A stretch of 64,000 nucleotides of DNA from Sphingobacterium sp. ML3W. Its GTDB lineage: Bacteria; Bacteroidota; Bacteroidia; Sphingobacteriales; Sphingobacteriaceae. Each line of letters opens with the position of its first letter. Position 1 is the first letter of the stretch. The translations under genes and the position numbers were made by a program. The stretch is taken from positions 1 to 64,000 of the forward strand of contig NZ_CP107036.1 of NCBI RefSeq assembly GCF_029542085.1. Reading direction: 5' to 3'. Of the stretch, positions 33,817 to 42,187 are shown one piece after another. The notes under the pieces are model-generated. The model worked only from the letters and a program-made list of their open reading frames with translations, was not told where the DNA came from and did not search any database.

Positions 33817-33852
33817 AAAAAAACGGGCCAGTGATGTGCTGACCCGTTTTTT
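33817..33852. terminator. Bidirectional terminator
   Basis: AAAAAACGGG and CCCGTTTTTT flank an inner CAG/CTG pairing, giving a stem with A-rich and T-rich shoulders on both strands. It lies 20 bases after the stop of the leftward DUF6600 gene. Confidence 0.85.
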
Positions 33853-33871
33853 ACTTTATAAATTTGATCTG

Positions 33872-35461
33872 TTATCGTGTTCTTGAACTACCTCCTGAAC
33901 GAGTTGATCCTTCAGATGATCTGGTTCTTGGAGCTGAAGAACTTCCTGTATTCGAGGAATTTGATCTTTCAACTGCGGGAGCCGAGGACCGTGTTCGGGT
34001 ATTTTCATAGCTTCTGTTTTGCACCGGTTGGCTTGGTTGCGCTGCAGGTTGACTAGAGCGCGATCTGCTGTTGCCAGTGTCATAACTTCTATTTTGCACC
34101 GGTTGACTAGGTTGTGATACAGGTTGACTAGAGCGTGTTCTAGTATTGCCAGCATCATAATTTCCATTTCGTTGCGGCATTGTTGTTGGCTGCCCACTGC
34201 GGGATGAACCCGCATCACCTGTAGTGCTGGTGCCTGTTCTTACTCGTGTATTATAGTCCGAATTTCGGCTGTTGACAACACCACCGTTGTCAACAGCATT
34301 TCCTTGTCTGGTTCTACTGGTAGAAGTAGGGTTGTTCGTATTTGATGGATTAGATTCTCTGCCGGATCGGGTTCTAAAATCGTAATTGTCTGAAGTAGGT
34401 GTTGTACCTACATTATTTCTATTGTTCGAACTATTGTCTCTTGTGCGTCCATTAGTATTACTGGAGCTACGTGTAGATCCGCTATTATTATTCGCATCAT
34501 TGCGTGATCTTACCGAGGCATTACCGCTATTGTCAATATATAACTCACGATTTCCAGATCTGGTATTGATGTTATCCCGGTTGGAAATGACACGATTGTT
34601 GCGGTCCGAAATTTCACTATTATTACTACGTGTTCGAGTTGAAGCGTCAACAACATTGGTCGGACGTGCAGATGAGCGTGTGTTGCGGTCTACATTCGGA
34701 CGATACATATTGATTTCGCTTGATCTTGTACTGCTATTGCTGCTGCGCACCGATCCTGGTCGATCTACATTGTTAATACGGTTTACGTTAACAGTTCTAC
34801 CTGTATAACGTTCGATGTCAGATCTACGGGGGCCGCCCACATAATAGTTATTATTGATGATCGTCGTATTGTTGATCACTGTGGTTCTATTATAGATATT
34901 GTTATAATTTCGACGGTTCACATAATATCTATCCATGTTTCGGTTCATAAAATGATTGACCGAAACAAAGGTCCAGAAGTTCATTGGGATATTGACTGAG
35001 ACATTGATATTCATGCCCGGACCTAATGGAGCCCAACCATAATAATCATCGCTTTGGCGCCAGTTTACCCATGCTGGTCCCCATTCGTAATCTGGAACCC
35101 ATCCCCAACCATAACGATCGTTGTAGTTCCATCGGCCGTAGTGGAAAGGAGCCCACCCCCAATCGTAATTGGAGACCCATGTGTTACCATAATCTGTCAT
35201 GGACCAGTAACCATTGGTTGCATAAGGCTGGAAGTCAGGACCGGCATCAGGAATCCACACATATCCATAGTTTGGATCATTCACCCATTGTCCGTATGGT
35301 GAAAGTTCATCATAGAACGTCTGAAATGAAACACCAGAATTGTTATAGTTATTATAACCTGTATATCCTCCTCTTTGCGCCATCGTAGTAGTACAACTTG
35401 TAAAGGAAGCAACACCGATTAACCCCAGTACCCAATATTTTATGTTTCCTAAATTTTTCAT
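33872..35461 (-). CDS. DUF6600-type lipoprotein with long low-complexity tail
   Basis: The protein has 529 residues. The N-terminus (VLGLIGVASFTSCTTTMAQR) gives a lipobox. Residues 45-150 are the Tyr/Trp-rich DUF6600 region (FYDELSPYGQWVNDPNYGYV, GRWNYNDRYGWGWVPDYEWG). From about residue 210 to the end the sequence is Asn/Ser/Arg/Thr-rich and includes imperfect repeats with QPSQPVQNRSY occurring twice. Such proteins are probably exported to the periplasm or surface. No enzymatic motif is seen. Confidence 0.85.
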   Translation of the reverse strand: MKNLGNIKYWVLGLIGVASFTSCTTTMAQRGGYTGYNNYNNSGVSFQTFYDELSPYGQWVNDPNYGYVWIPDAGPDFQPYATNGYWSMTDYGNTWVSNYDWGWAPFHYGRWNYNDRYGWGWVPDYEWGPAWVNWRQSDDYYGWAPLGPGMNINVSVNIPMNFWTFVSVNHFMNRNMDRYYVNRRNYNNIYNRTTVINNTTIINNNYYVGGPRRSDIERYTGRTVNVNRINNVDRPGSVRSSNSSTRSSEINMYRPNVDRNTRSSARPTNVVDASTRTRSNNSEISDRNNRVISNRDNINTRSGNRELYIDNSGNASVRSRNDANNNSGSTRSSSNTNGRTRDNSSNNRNNVGTTPTSDNYDFRTRSGRESNPSNTNNPTSTSRTRQGNAVDNGGVVNSRNSDYNTRVRTGTSTTGDAGSSRSGQPTTMPQRNGNYDAGNTRTRSSQPVSQPSQPVQNRSYDTGNSRSRSSQPAAQPSQPVQNRSYENTRTRSSAPAVERSNSSNTGSSSAPRTRSSEGSTRSGGSSRTR

Positions 35462-35717
35462 CTTCGTAATATTTTAAGTAAGACAAAACTCTATGCTATT
35501 GTCTTTGTTATTATGACAGCATAACGTATTAAATGGTTTAATCAGTACACTATAAATCTGATTTTTTTTATATAAAAGTCAAATTGATGATCTTTTTACA
35601 TAAACGACAATTTTAGATACATATTTTTTATTTACCTTTACCGCTCGAATTGTTACGTGTTTGTTGAGCATATGAGGTGTTTTATGACACATTAATTTGA
35701 CATAGACATATTTTTAA

Positions 35718-36476
35718 ATGGCTAAAAAACTTCAGACTTTTTTTCTAGAATTCGCAAACATTCATCGTTTCTTATTACGGTTTTGGCGCGAATTAGTAAC
35801 TCCACCATATGAATTCAAAGAAATTATACGCCAATGCTATGAAATAGGCTATAAATCTTTGCCTTTGATTAGTTTAACAGGATTTATCGTTGGCTTTGTT
35901 TTTACGAAACAATCTCGTCCTTCCTTGGAAGAATTTGGTGCAACCTCGATGTTGCCATCGCTAATTTCAATTGCGATTGTCCGTGCGCTGGCCCCCCTGG
36001 TAACAGCTTTGATTGCATCGGGTAAAGTGGGGTCGCAGATCGGGGCTGAATTAAGTTCAATGAATGTGACTGAACAGATAGATGCGATGGAGGTGTCAGG
36101 TACTAATCCTTATAAATATTTGATTGTAAGTAGAATTTTAGCTACAACTATTGGTATTCCTGTGCTATGTTTTTATGTGGCAGGTATTGGCCTTTTAGGT
36201 GGTTATCTGAGTATGATGAGTAAAGATGACTTGAGTTTTTTGAGTTTTTTTACGCAGGTATTTGAAACAATTGCCTTCAAGGATTTAGGTGCTATGGTAT
36301 TACGTGCTGTAATATTTGGCTTTACTATTGGAGCTGTAAGTTGCTATTGTGGTTATTTTTCCTCTAAAGGTACTGAAGGAGTAGGTAAGGCAGCCAATGC
36401 GGCCGTTGTTGCTTCGATGTTTCTTGTCTTTATTGAGGAGATAATTATTGTTCAGATTTTGTCGTTCTTTGGATAG
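35718..36476 (+). CDS. mlaE: MlaE-family lipid ABC transporter permease
   Basis: The protein has 252 residues with five or six membrane segments. The family signature is seen in PLISLTGFIVGFVFTKQSRP, APLVTALIASGKVGSQIGAE and LSSMNVTEQIDAMEVSGTNP. In Gram-negative bacteria MlaE is the permease of the retrograde phospholipid transporter that keeps outer membrane asymmetry. The ATPase gene follows 6 bases later and the MCE gene after that. Confidence 0.93.
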   Translation: MAKKLQTFFLEFANIHRFLLRFWRELVTPPYEFKEIIRQCYEIGYKSLPLISLTGFIVGFVFTKQSRPSLEEFGATSMLPSLISIAIVRALAPLVTALIASGKVGSQIGAELSSMNVTEQIDAMEVSGTNPYKYLIVSRILATTIGIPVLCFYVAGIGLLGGYLSMMSKDDLSFLSFFTQVFETIAFKDLGAMVLRAVIFGFTIGAVSCYCGYFSSKGTEGVGKAANAAVVASMFLVFIEEIIIVQILSFFG

Positions 36477-36482
36477 TGGTAT

Positions 36483-37256
36483 ATGGAAAAGGCTAAAGTA
36501 AATATAGATCATTCTCAATCAGTCATTGAAATCAGAAATGTGAGTAAATCTTTTGGGGATAACCATGTACTCAAGGAGGTTAACCTAGATTTATATAAAG
36601 AGGAAAATCTTGTTGTGTTAGGACGTTCAGGTACAGGTAAATCAGTTTTGATCAAGCTGATTTCGGGATTATTAAAACCTGATGAAGGAACAATTGATGT
36701 ATTGGGTGAATCTGTCACGTCGTTAAATGATCGTGAGTTGCGTGAATTACGATTAAAAATTGGTTTTTCTTTCCAGAATAGTGCACTCTATGATAGTATG
36801 ACGGTTCGTGAGAATTTGGAGTTTCCATTGGTGAGAAATAAACGAAATCTCACACGATCTGAGATTAATCATGCTGTGGAGGAAGTGTTGGATGGTGTAG
36901 GTTTATCTCAGGCCATCAACCAAATGCCATCTGAATTGTCGGGAGGTCAACGTAAGCGGATTGGTATCGCGCGTACCTTGATCCTTCGGCCGGAGATTAT
37001 GATGTATGATGAGCCTACAGCAGGTCTCGATCCGATCACTTGTTTGGATATCAATGGATTGATCAATGAGGTTCAGGAGCGGTATAAGACATCATCAATT
37101 ATTATTACACATGATTTGGCCTGTGCGAAGGAAGTAGGTGATCGTATTGTGATGCTATTGGATGGTAAGTTTGAAAGACAAGGTTCTTTTGAAGAAATTT
37201 TTGATACAGATGACGCACGTGTTAAGGCGTTTTATAATTATAATTTTATTCTATAA
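36483..37256 (+). CDS. mlaF: MlaF-type ABC transporter ATPase
   Basis: The protein has 257 residues. Walker A is GRSGTGKSVLIK, the signature is ELSGGQRKRIGIARTLI and Walker B is IMMYDEPTAGLDPI. The Q-loop is FSFQNSALYDSMTVREN, characteristic of MlaF/Ttg2A ATPases. It powers lipid transport with the MlaE permease upstream and the MCE protein downstream. Confidence 0.95.
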   Translation: MEKAKVNIDHSQSVIEIRNVSKSFGDNHVLKEVNLDLYKEENLVVLGRSGTGKSVLIKLISGLLKPDEGTIDVLGESVTSLNDRELRELRLKIGFSFQNSALYDSMTVRENLEFPLVRNKRNLTRSEINHAVEEVLDGVGLSQAINQMPSELSGGQRKRIGIARTLILRPEIMMYDEPTAGLDPITCLDINGLINEVQERYKTSSIIITHDLACAKEVGDRIVMLLDGKFERQGSFEEIFDTDDARVKAFYNYNFIL

Positions 37257-37261
37257 TATAC

Positions 37262-38266
37262 ATGAGTAAGGCAGAAAATAAAAGAGCAATCATTGTTGGT
37301 ATTTTTGTTTTTTTAGGCGTATTGATTCTTTTGGCCGGGATTTTTATTTTAGGCAGTCAACAAAAGAAATTTACAAGAAACATCGAGATTGCAACTTCAT
37401 TTCCTGATGTTGCAGGATTGAAAGTAGGAAGTAATGTTTGGTTTTCTGGGGTTAAGGTGGGGATCATTAAAAATATCCACTTTAAAAGTGTACAGGATGT
37501 CGAAGTTGTTTTAACTATTGAAGAGAAATCTGCAGAATATATTCGTAAAGATGCTGTCACAAAATTGGGCTCTGATGGATTGATAGGTAATAAAATTGTT
37601 GTTATCACTGGCGGGTCCCAAAATGCACCTACTGTGGAAACTGGTGATTTTTTAAGATCAGCGAAAACTGCCGACATGGAGGCCATGATGGAAACATTGC
37701 AGGTAAATAACGAAAACTTGGCTAAGATTACGACAGACTTTGTCGAGATATCACGTGGTTTGGCAGATGGTAAAGGTATGGTTGGTGCAATGCTGACTGA
37801 TACAGCGATGGTGAATACATTACGTGCGAGCTTATTGTCCATCAGTGCTGCAATGAATAATGCCAATAAAGCATCTGCGAATTTGGTTACATTGACAAAT
37901 TCACTGAACAGCAATAAAGGGTTGATCCACGATCTGACTACCGATACTGCTATCTTTTCAAATTTGCGTCAGTCTGCAGCGCAGTTGCAGGGGGTATCAC
38001 AGACTGCAAATGCATTGATCAATAACTTGAATAATGCCTCTAGTCGATTGAACGATAAAGACAATGCGGTCGGTGTCCTATTGAATGATCCAGCTTCAGC
38101 AAATCAAATTAAGTCAGCCATTAATAATCTGAATTCTAGTACTGAAAAGTTGGATGAAAATATGGAAGCTTTGCAACATAATTTCTTGTTAAGAGGCTTC
38201 TTTAAGAAAAAAATGAAAGAGAACGCTAAAAAAGCAGAAGCACTAAAGGCAGATAGTGTACAATAA
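37262..38266 (+). CDS. mlaD: MlaD-type MCE-domain protein
   Basis: The protein has 334 residues. A single N-terminal membrane anchor (IIVGIFVFLGVLILLAGIFI) is followed by one MCE domain (residues about 38-120, FPDVAGLKVGSNVWFSGVKV and GSDGLIGNKIVVITGG). A long helical C-terminal region rich in Asn/Ala/Leu follows (to about residue 310), probably forming the tunnel. It is longer than proteobacterial MlaD, as usual in Bacteroidetes. It completes the permease-ATPase-MCE operon, which ends at a terminator. Confidence 0.93.
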   Translation: MSKAENKRAIIVGIFVFLGVLILLAGIFILGSQQKKFTRNIEIATSFPDVAGLKVGSNVWFSGVKVGIIKNIHFKSVQDVEVVLTIEEKSAEYIRKDAVTKLGSDGLIGNKIVVITGGSQNAPTVETGDFLRSAKTADMEAMMETLQVNNENLAKITTDFVEISRGLADGKGMVGAMLTDTAMVNTLRASLLSISAAMNNANKASANLVTLTNSLNSNKGLIHDLTTDTAIFSNLRQSAAQLQGVSQTANALINNLNNASSRLNDKDNAVGVLLNDPASANQIKSAINNLNSSTEKLDENMEALQHNFLLRGFFKKKMKENAKKAEALKADSVQ

Positions 38267-38285
38267 GTTTTAGTAAGAAGATATG

Positions 38286-38317
38286 AAAAGGCTTTACGCT
38301 TGCGTAGGGCCTTTTTT
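38286..38317 (+). terminator. Rho-independent terminator of mla operon
   Basis: AAAAGGC and ACGC pair with GCGT and GGCCTTTT around a short loop, followed by a T-run. It lies 20 bases after the mlaD stop. Confidence 0.85.
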
Positions 38318-38381
38318 CGGTATTTCAATCCGATTTTTTAGATAATAACAGAGGTTTGAATAACCTTTTAGTATAGAAGAA

Positions 38382-39083
38382 ATGAATAAATCTGAAATTA
38401 CAGATAAAGAGGTGATCTTTGAAGATAATCATCTGATAGCGATTAATAAAAAAGCGGGCGATATTGTGCAGGTTGACGAAACTAGGGATCTTTCATTGGA
38501 GGATATGGTGAAGATCTATCTGAAAAAGAAATATGACAAACCCAATGATGCTTATGTTGGTGTCATCCATCGTTTGGATAGACCTGTTAGTGGCATGATT
38601 CTTTTCGCGAAGACAAGTAAAGCCCTCGAACGTATGAATAAGTTCTTTCAAGACCGGATGGTGAAAAAAACTTATTTTGCAATCGTACGGCAACGCCCAC
38701 GTAATGCCGAAGGTAAATTGATCAACTGGTTAATTCGAAATAGACAGACAAGAGTAACGAAAGCATTTCCTCGTGAAGTGAAAGGCGGTACCTACGCTGA
38801 ATTGGACTATGCGATAGTGGGTGAATTAAATGGATTCTACCTATTGCGGGTCGAACCCTTAACAGGTCGTACACATCAGATACGAGCACAGTTGGCAGCA
38901 ATGGGTTGTCCTATTGTTGGCGATAACAAATATGGGTATCCAAGAGGAAGCTCAATGGGAAGTATCTGTTTGCACTCACGATCGTTAGCGTTTACACATC
39001 CCATAAAAAAAGAAAAGATGGAATTGGTGGCCTCATTGCCGCAAGATGGTTTTTGGGACAAATTTGAAGTATTGGTGGGCTAA
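38382..39083 (+). CDS. RluA-family pseudouridine synthase
   Basis: The protein has 233 residues. The catalytic motif is GVIHRLDRPVSGMILFAKT, with the Asp in HRLD. RVEPLTGRTHQIRAQLAAMG and PIVGDNKYGY follow, as in the family. These enzymes make pseudouridine in rRNA or tRNA. It has no N-terminal S4 domain, so it is closer to RluA/TruC-like members; the target base is not predictable. Confidence 0.93.
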   Translation: MNKSEITDKEVIFEDNHLIAINKKAGDIVQVDETRDLSLEDMVKIYLKKKYDKPNDAYVGVIHRLDRPVSGMILFAKTSKALERMNKFFQDRMVKKTYFAIVRQRPRNAEGKLINWLIRNRQTRVTKAFPREVKGGTYAELDYAIVGELNGFYLLRVEPLTGRTHQIRAQLAAMGCPIVGDNKYGYPRGSSMGSICLHSRSLAFTHPIKKEKMELVASLPQDGFWDKFEVLVG

Positions 39084-39110
39084 TCGCTAAATTTTCAGTA
39101 ACTTTGGACT

Positions 39111-39374
39111 ATGAAATGGTTTAAATATCTACTCGTAATATTTACCCTAAGCTGCTCGACAGTATCTATTTCTCAAGCACAATGTGCCATGTGTACGTTG
39201 ACTGCTGAGAATTCTACCAAAGACGGTAATATGCAAGGAAGAGGGTTGAATGATGGTATCTTATTTTTATTGGTAATTCCCTATTTGGCAGCTGCAGGAC
39301 TGGGGTATCTATGGTATAAGAAATACCGTAAAAAGAATCCGCCAACCAAGAAATTTATTAACGAGATAAAATAG
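39111..39374 (+). CDS. Small membrane protein with CAMC motif
   Basis: The protein has 87 residues. A signal peptide or first membrane segment (YLLVIFTLSCSTVSISQAQ) is followed by CAMCTLTAENSTKD and a second membrane segment (GILFLLVIPYLAAAGLGYLW) with a basic tail. The Cys pair right after the signal peptide is conserved in Bacteroidetes homologues I know. Function unknown. A TAACTTTG box at 39099-39106 lies only 4 bases before the ATG, which would make a leaderless mRNA if used. DUF983 gene follows by 6 bases. Confidence 0.8.
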   Translation: MKWFKYLLVIFTLSCSTVSISQAQCAMCTLTAENSTKDGNMQGRGLNDGILFLLVIPYLAAAGLGYLWYKKYRKKNPPTKKFINEIK

Positions 39375-39380
39375 AATCTG

Positions 39381-39812
39381 ATGCCAACATCTAAATTTCA
39401 TGCAATGATACATTCCAAATGTCCTAGATGTCATGTTGGAAAAGTATTTGAAGGAAAGGTCTATAGCCTACGGAAGCAGCAGATGAATGACGTTTGCCCA
39501 CATTGTGGTGTTAAATATGAAGTTGAGCCCGGCTATTTTTATGCGGCGATGTATGTCAGTTATGCTCTTTCTGTTGCTGAGATTGTATCTGTATCTGTCG
39601 CTATTGCAGTTTTAACCGGAAGTGAGTCTCCTTGGTTCTATTTGGTTGGCTTGGCGGTTACTATTTTAGTTTTTGCGCCGTTTAATTTTAGATACGCCCG
39701 ATTGATCCTATTACATTTCTTAACGCCTAAAATAAGTTATGATCCACGCTATGAATTAGCTTTGGAAATTGGTGAAAAGGATCAGGAATCCAAAGGAAAT
39801 AAGATAAATTAA
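39381..39812 (+). CDS. DUF983 membrane protein
   Basis: The protein has 143 residues. A zinc-ribbon-like CPRCHVGKVFEG and CPHCGVKYEVEPGYFYAAMY with Cys pairs precede two membrane segments (VSYALSVAEIVSVSVAIAV, WFYLVGLAVTILVFAPFNF). This is the standard architecture of DUF983, with a Cys-containing cytoplasmic domain plus two helices. Function unknown. It is co-transcribed with the CAMC gene upstream. Confidence 0.9.
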   Translation: MPTSKFHAMIHSKCPRCHVGKVFEGKVYSLRKQQMNDVCPHCGVKYEVEPGYFYAAMYVSYALSVAEIVSVSVAIAVLTGSESPWFYLVGLAVTILVFAPFNFRYARLILLHFLTPKISYDPRYELALEIGEKDQESKGNKIN

Positions 39813-39840
39813 GAATTTTAGTTTGTATACATACTTAAAA

Positions 39841-39872
39841 AAATAAAGAGCCCTAGAGCTCTTTATTTTTTT
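39841..39872. terminator. Bidirectional terminator between convergent genes
   Basis: AAATAAAGAGC (39841-39851) and GCTCTTTATTT (39858-39868) form an 11-bp stem, with T residues after it in the plus direction. The hairpin overlaps the stop codon of the leftward DUF4286 gene. Confidence 0.85.
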
Positions 39873-40153
39873 AAGTATTTCATTGTACTGTCGAAAAGGA
39901 AGACTTTGTCCTTGTACAGCTCTGAAATAAATTGTTGTAATGGTATCAAATGTACCTGTTGGAAGTCCGCAATATGTTCTTCTGAAGGTAAAACTACTTG
40001 GATGCAATAAGTCATTCCTTCATGGGGTGACTGGAGCATTTCGAGGAAATGCACTTGGAATTTTTGGGATTGCACGATATTATCCTGAATCCAAGAAACG
40101 ATGTCATTGTGGATCGTTTCTTCTGCTATAACAGAGACATTGTATAAAAACAT
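39863..40153 (-). CDS. DUF4286-family protein
   Basis: The protein has 96 residues from the ATG at 40151-40153 (a TTG extension to 40159 is unlikely). The typical N-terminus MFLYNVSVIAEETIHNDIVS and the central EGMTYCIQVVLPSEEHIADF mark it as a DUF4286 protein, a small Bacteroidetes family of unknown function. It is monocistronic and convergent with the DUF983 gene. Confidence 0.88.
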   Translation of the reverse strand: MFLYNVSVIAEETIHNDIVSWIQDNIVQSQKFQVHFLEMLQSPHEGMTYCIQVVLPSEEHIADFQQVHLIPLQQFISELYKDKVFLFDSTMKYLKK

Positions 40154-40291
40154 AAACAAAAATACGGTTTTATACGCTATTTTTGAATATTACGTTTAAT
40201 TACTATATCTTGTAAAAATAAGGTTGCATTGACTGCAATTTGGTATTTAATTACAATATTTGAGTTAATTGATAAGGACGCATTTGGGATT

Positions 40292-42178
40292 ATGAGGTTG
40301 CAATTTTGGACTGTTTTATTTTTTTGTGCATTGACTATGTTGGGATGCCAACAACATAAGGTTGATCCTATACCCATCAATCAATTCTTTTCCACACCTG
40401 AAAAATCAAATTTTAAGATTTCCCCTAATGGTCGGTTTATTGCCTATATCGGCATGGACAATCATTGCAAAAACATCTATTTAATTGATTTGAAGCATCA
40501 GGATAGCTCCAAACAATTAACCTACCAGAATGATATCAATGTAAAATCTTTTGCCTGGAATAACGATTCTAAGATTTCCTTTTTGACAGAACAATCTTCC
40601 CAAGATAGTTTGCGTTTGTATGCTGTGGATATTAACACTGAAAAAATCTGGGCATTAATTAAACCAGTTCGTGCGCGGTTTAGATGGATTCATTCGACGG
40701 TGTCCGGTGGTGAGGGTTTTGTTGCGGGGATTAATGATCGTGATTCCTCTTTTTTTGATCTATATCGTATTTATTTGGATGGTCGACCACGTGAATTGAT
40801 CTTACAAAATCCAGGCAATATGAGCTCCTGGATTGCTTCCAATGATGGACAGATACGTTTGGCTATCGCAAACGATTCCGTACAACAATCTGTTCTTTTC
40901 CGTCCTTCTGAGAAAGAACCTTTCAAGGAGATCATACGTTGTGATGTAGAAAGCAGTTTCACTCCGTTGGGATATAAAGACAGTTCAAATAGTATTATCT
41001 ATGCACTATCGAATATAAACCGTGATAAATTGGCCTTGGTAAGCTATGATCTGGTCAATGAAAGGGAACTGGGCGAGCTTTTTAGCCATAAAGAGGTTGA
41101 CATGAGTCCAGGAGGTTATTTTCCGGAGCTAAATCGCTTGTTGTTTGTGAATTATACAACCTCAAGGCAAAGCAGGCATTTCTTCGATGAGCAGACCAAG
41201 CAGAAATATGATGAATTGTCTAAGCAGATTGATGGTTTTGAATTCCAAGTTCTTAATACCGACGCTTCAGGCGAAAAAGTGATTATTAAAACCTATACAG
41301 ATGTTAATCCTGGTGGAATTTATTTTTATGATTTTACCACAAAAAAACTGACTAAATTAACCGATAATAATTCTGATCTTAAAGATAAGGAGTTGTCTCC
41401 AAATGAGTTTATTACTTATAAAGCGAGAGATGGGATAGAGATATCTGGATACTTGACCTATCCGGTTCATTCCAATCGAAAAGATCTTCCAATGGTAGTA
41501 TTGCCACATGATGGGCCAAATGGGCGTGAGGTGTGGGGTTTTGATAATGAGGCGCAATTTTTGGCAAACAGAGGGTATTTGGTTTTTCAGATGAACTATA
41601 GGGGCTCAACGGGATTCGGGAAAAAATTCTGGACAGCAGGTTTTAAAGAATGGGGCGGAAAAATTCAAGATGACATTACTGATGGAGTGAAGTGGCTGAT
41701 CAAAGAGGGGATAGCGGATAAGAATCGTGTCGCTATTGTCGGAAAGGGATTTGGTGGTTACTCTGCGCTTCATGCTGCTTGTTTCAATTCGGATCTTTAT
41801 AAATGTGCGGTTTCTTATTCAGGATATACAAACCTATTCACCTACTTTAGGGATATTCCACCTTATTTTAAATCTTATGTACAGAAGATGTATCAGATCG
41901 TTGGTAACCCTATCCGGGAGGCGGAGCTGTTTAAAAATATATCACCTGTATTTCATTCGGATAAAGTAAGGATCCCTGTGTTGTTGGTTCAAGGTGGAAA
42001 AGATCGGTTTAGTTCTGTGACGGATGCGAATCAATTTGTTCAAAAGTTAAAGAACAATAATGTTCCTGTACAGTATTTTCTAAAGGAAGATGAAGATAGG
42101 ACCTTTAAAAAGGATGAGAATGTATTTGGCTATTATAATGAGCTGGAACGGTTTTTGGCAAAATATCTAGCAGACTAG
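40292..42178 (+). CDS. S9 (prolyl oligopeptidase-like) lipoprotein lacking catalytic Ser and His
   Basis: The protein has about 628 residues from the ATG at 40292 (a longer frame starts at 40229). The lipobox is FFCALTMLGCQQHK. Residues about 30-360 form a WD/beta-propeller domain. The C-terminal alpha/beta hydrolase has LPMVVLPHDGPNGRE, MNYRGSTGFGKKFW and LLVQGGKDRFSSV. The nucleophile elbow reads GKGFGGY instead of GxSYGGY (codon GGA at 41747-41749, residue 486). The His motif EGEGH is replaced by EDEDR (codon AGG at 42098-42100). Only the Asp remains, so it is likely a non-catalytic binding or surface protein. Confidence 0.9.
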   Translation: MRLQFWTVLFFCALTMLGCQQHKVDPIPINQFFSTPEKSNFKISPNGRFIAYIGMDNHCKNIYLIDLKHQDSSKQLTYQNDINVKSFAWNNDSKISFLTEQSSQDSLRLYAVDINTEKIWALIKPVRARFRWIHSTVSGGEGFVAGINDRDSSFFDLYRIYLDGRPRELILQNPGNMSSWIASNDGQIRLAIANDSVQQSVLFRPSEKEPFKEIIRCDVESSFTPLGYKDSSNSIIYALSNINRDKLALVSYDLVNERELGELFSHKEVDMSPGGYFPELNRLLFVNYTTSRQSRHFFDEQTKQKYDELSKQIDGFEFQVLNTDASGEKVIIKTYTDVNPGGIYFYDFTTKKLTKLTDNNSDLKDKELSPNEFITYKARDGIEISGYLTYPVHSNRKDLPMVVLPHDGPNGREVWGFDNEAQFLANRGYLVFQMNYRGSTGFGKKFWTAGFKEWGGKIQDDITDGVKWLIKEGIADKNRVAIVGKGFGGYSALHAACFNSDLYKCAVSYSGYTNLFTYFRDIPPYFKSYVQKMYQIVGNPIREAELFKNISPVFHSDKVRIPVLLVQGGKDRFSSVTDANQFVQKLKNNNVPVQYFLKEDEDRTFKKDENVFGYYNELERFLAKYLAD

Positions 42179-42187
42179 AGGCAGCAT

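Noticed and set aside
34386..34808. Plus-strand Leu/Arg-rich ORF
   Set aside because: Shadow of the low-complexity tail of the DUF6600 protein.
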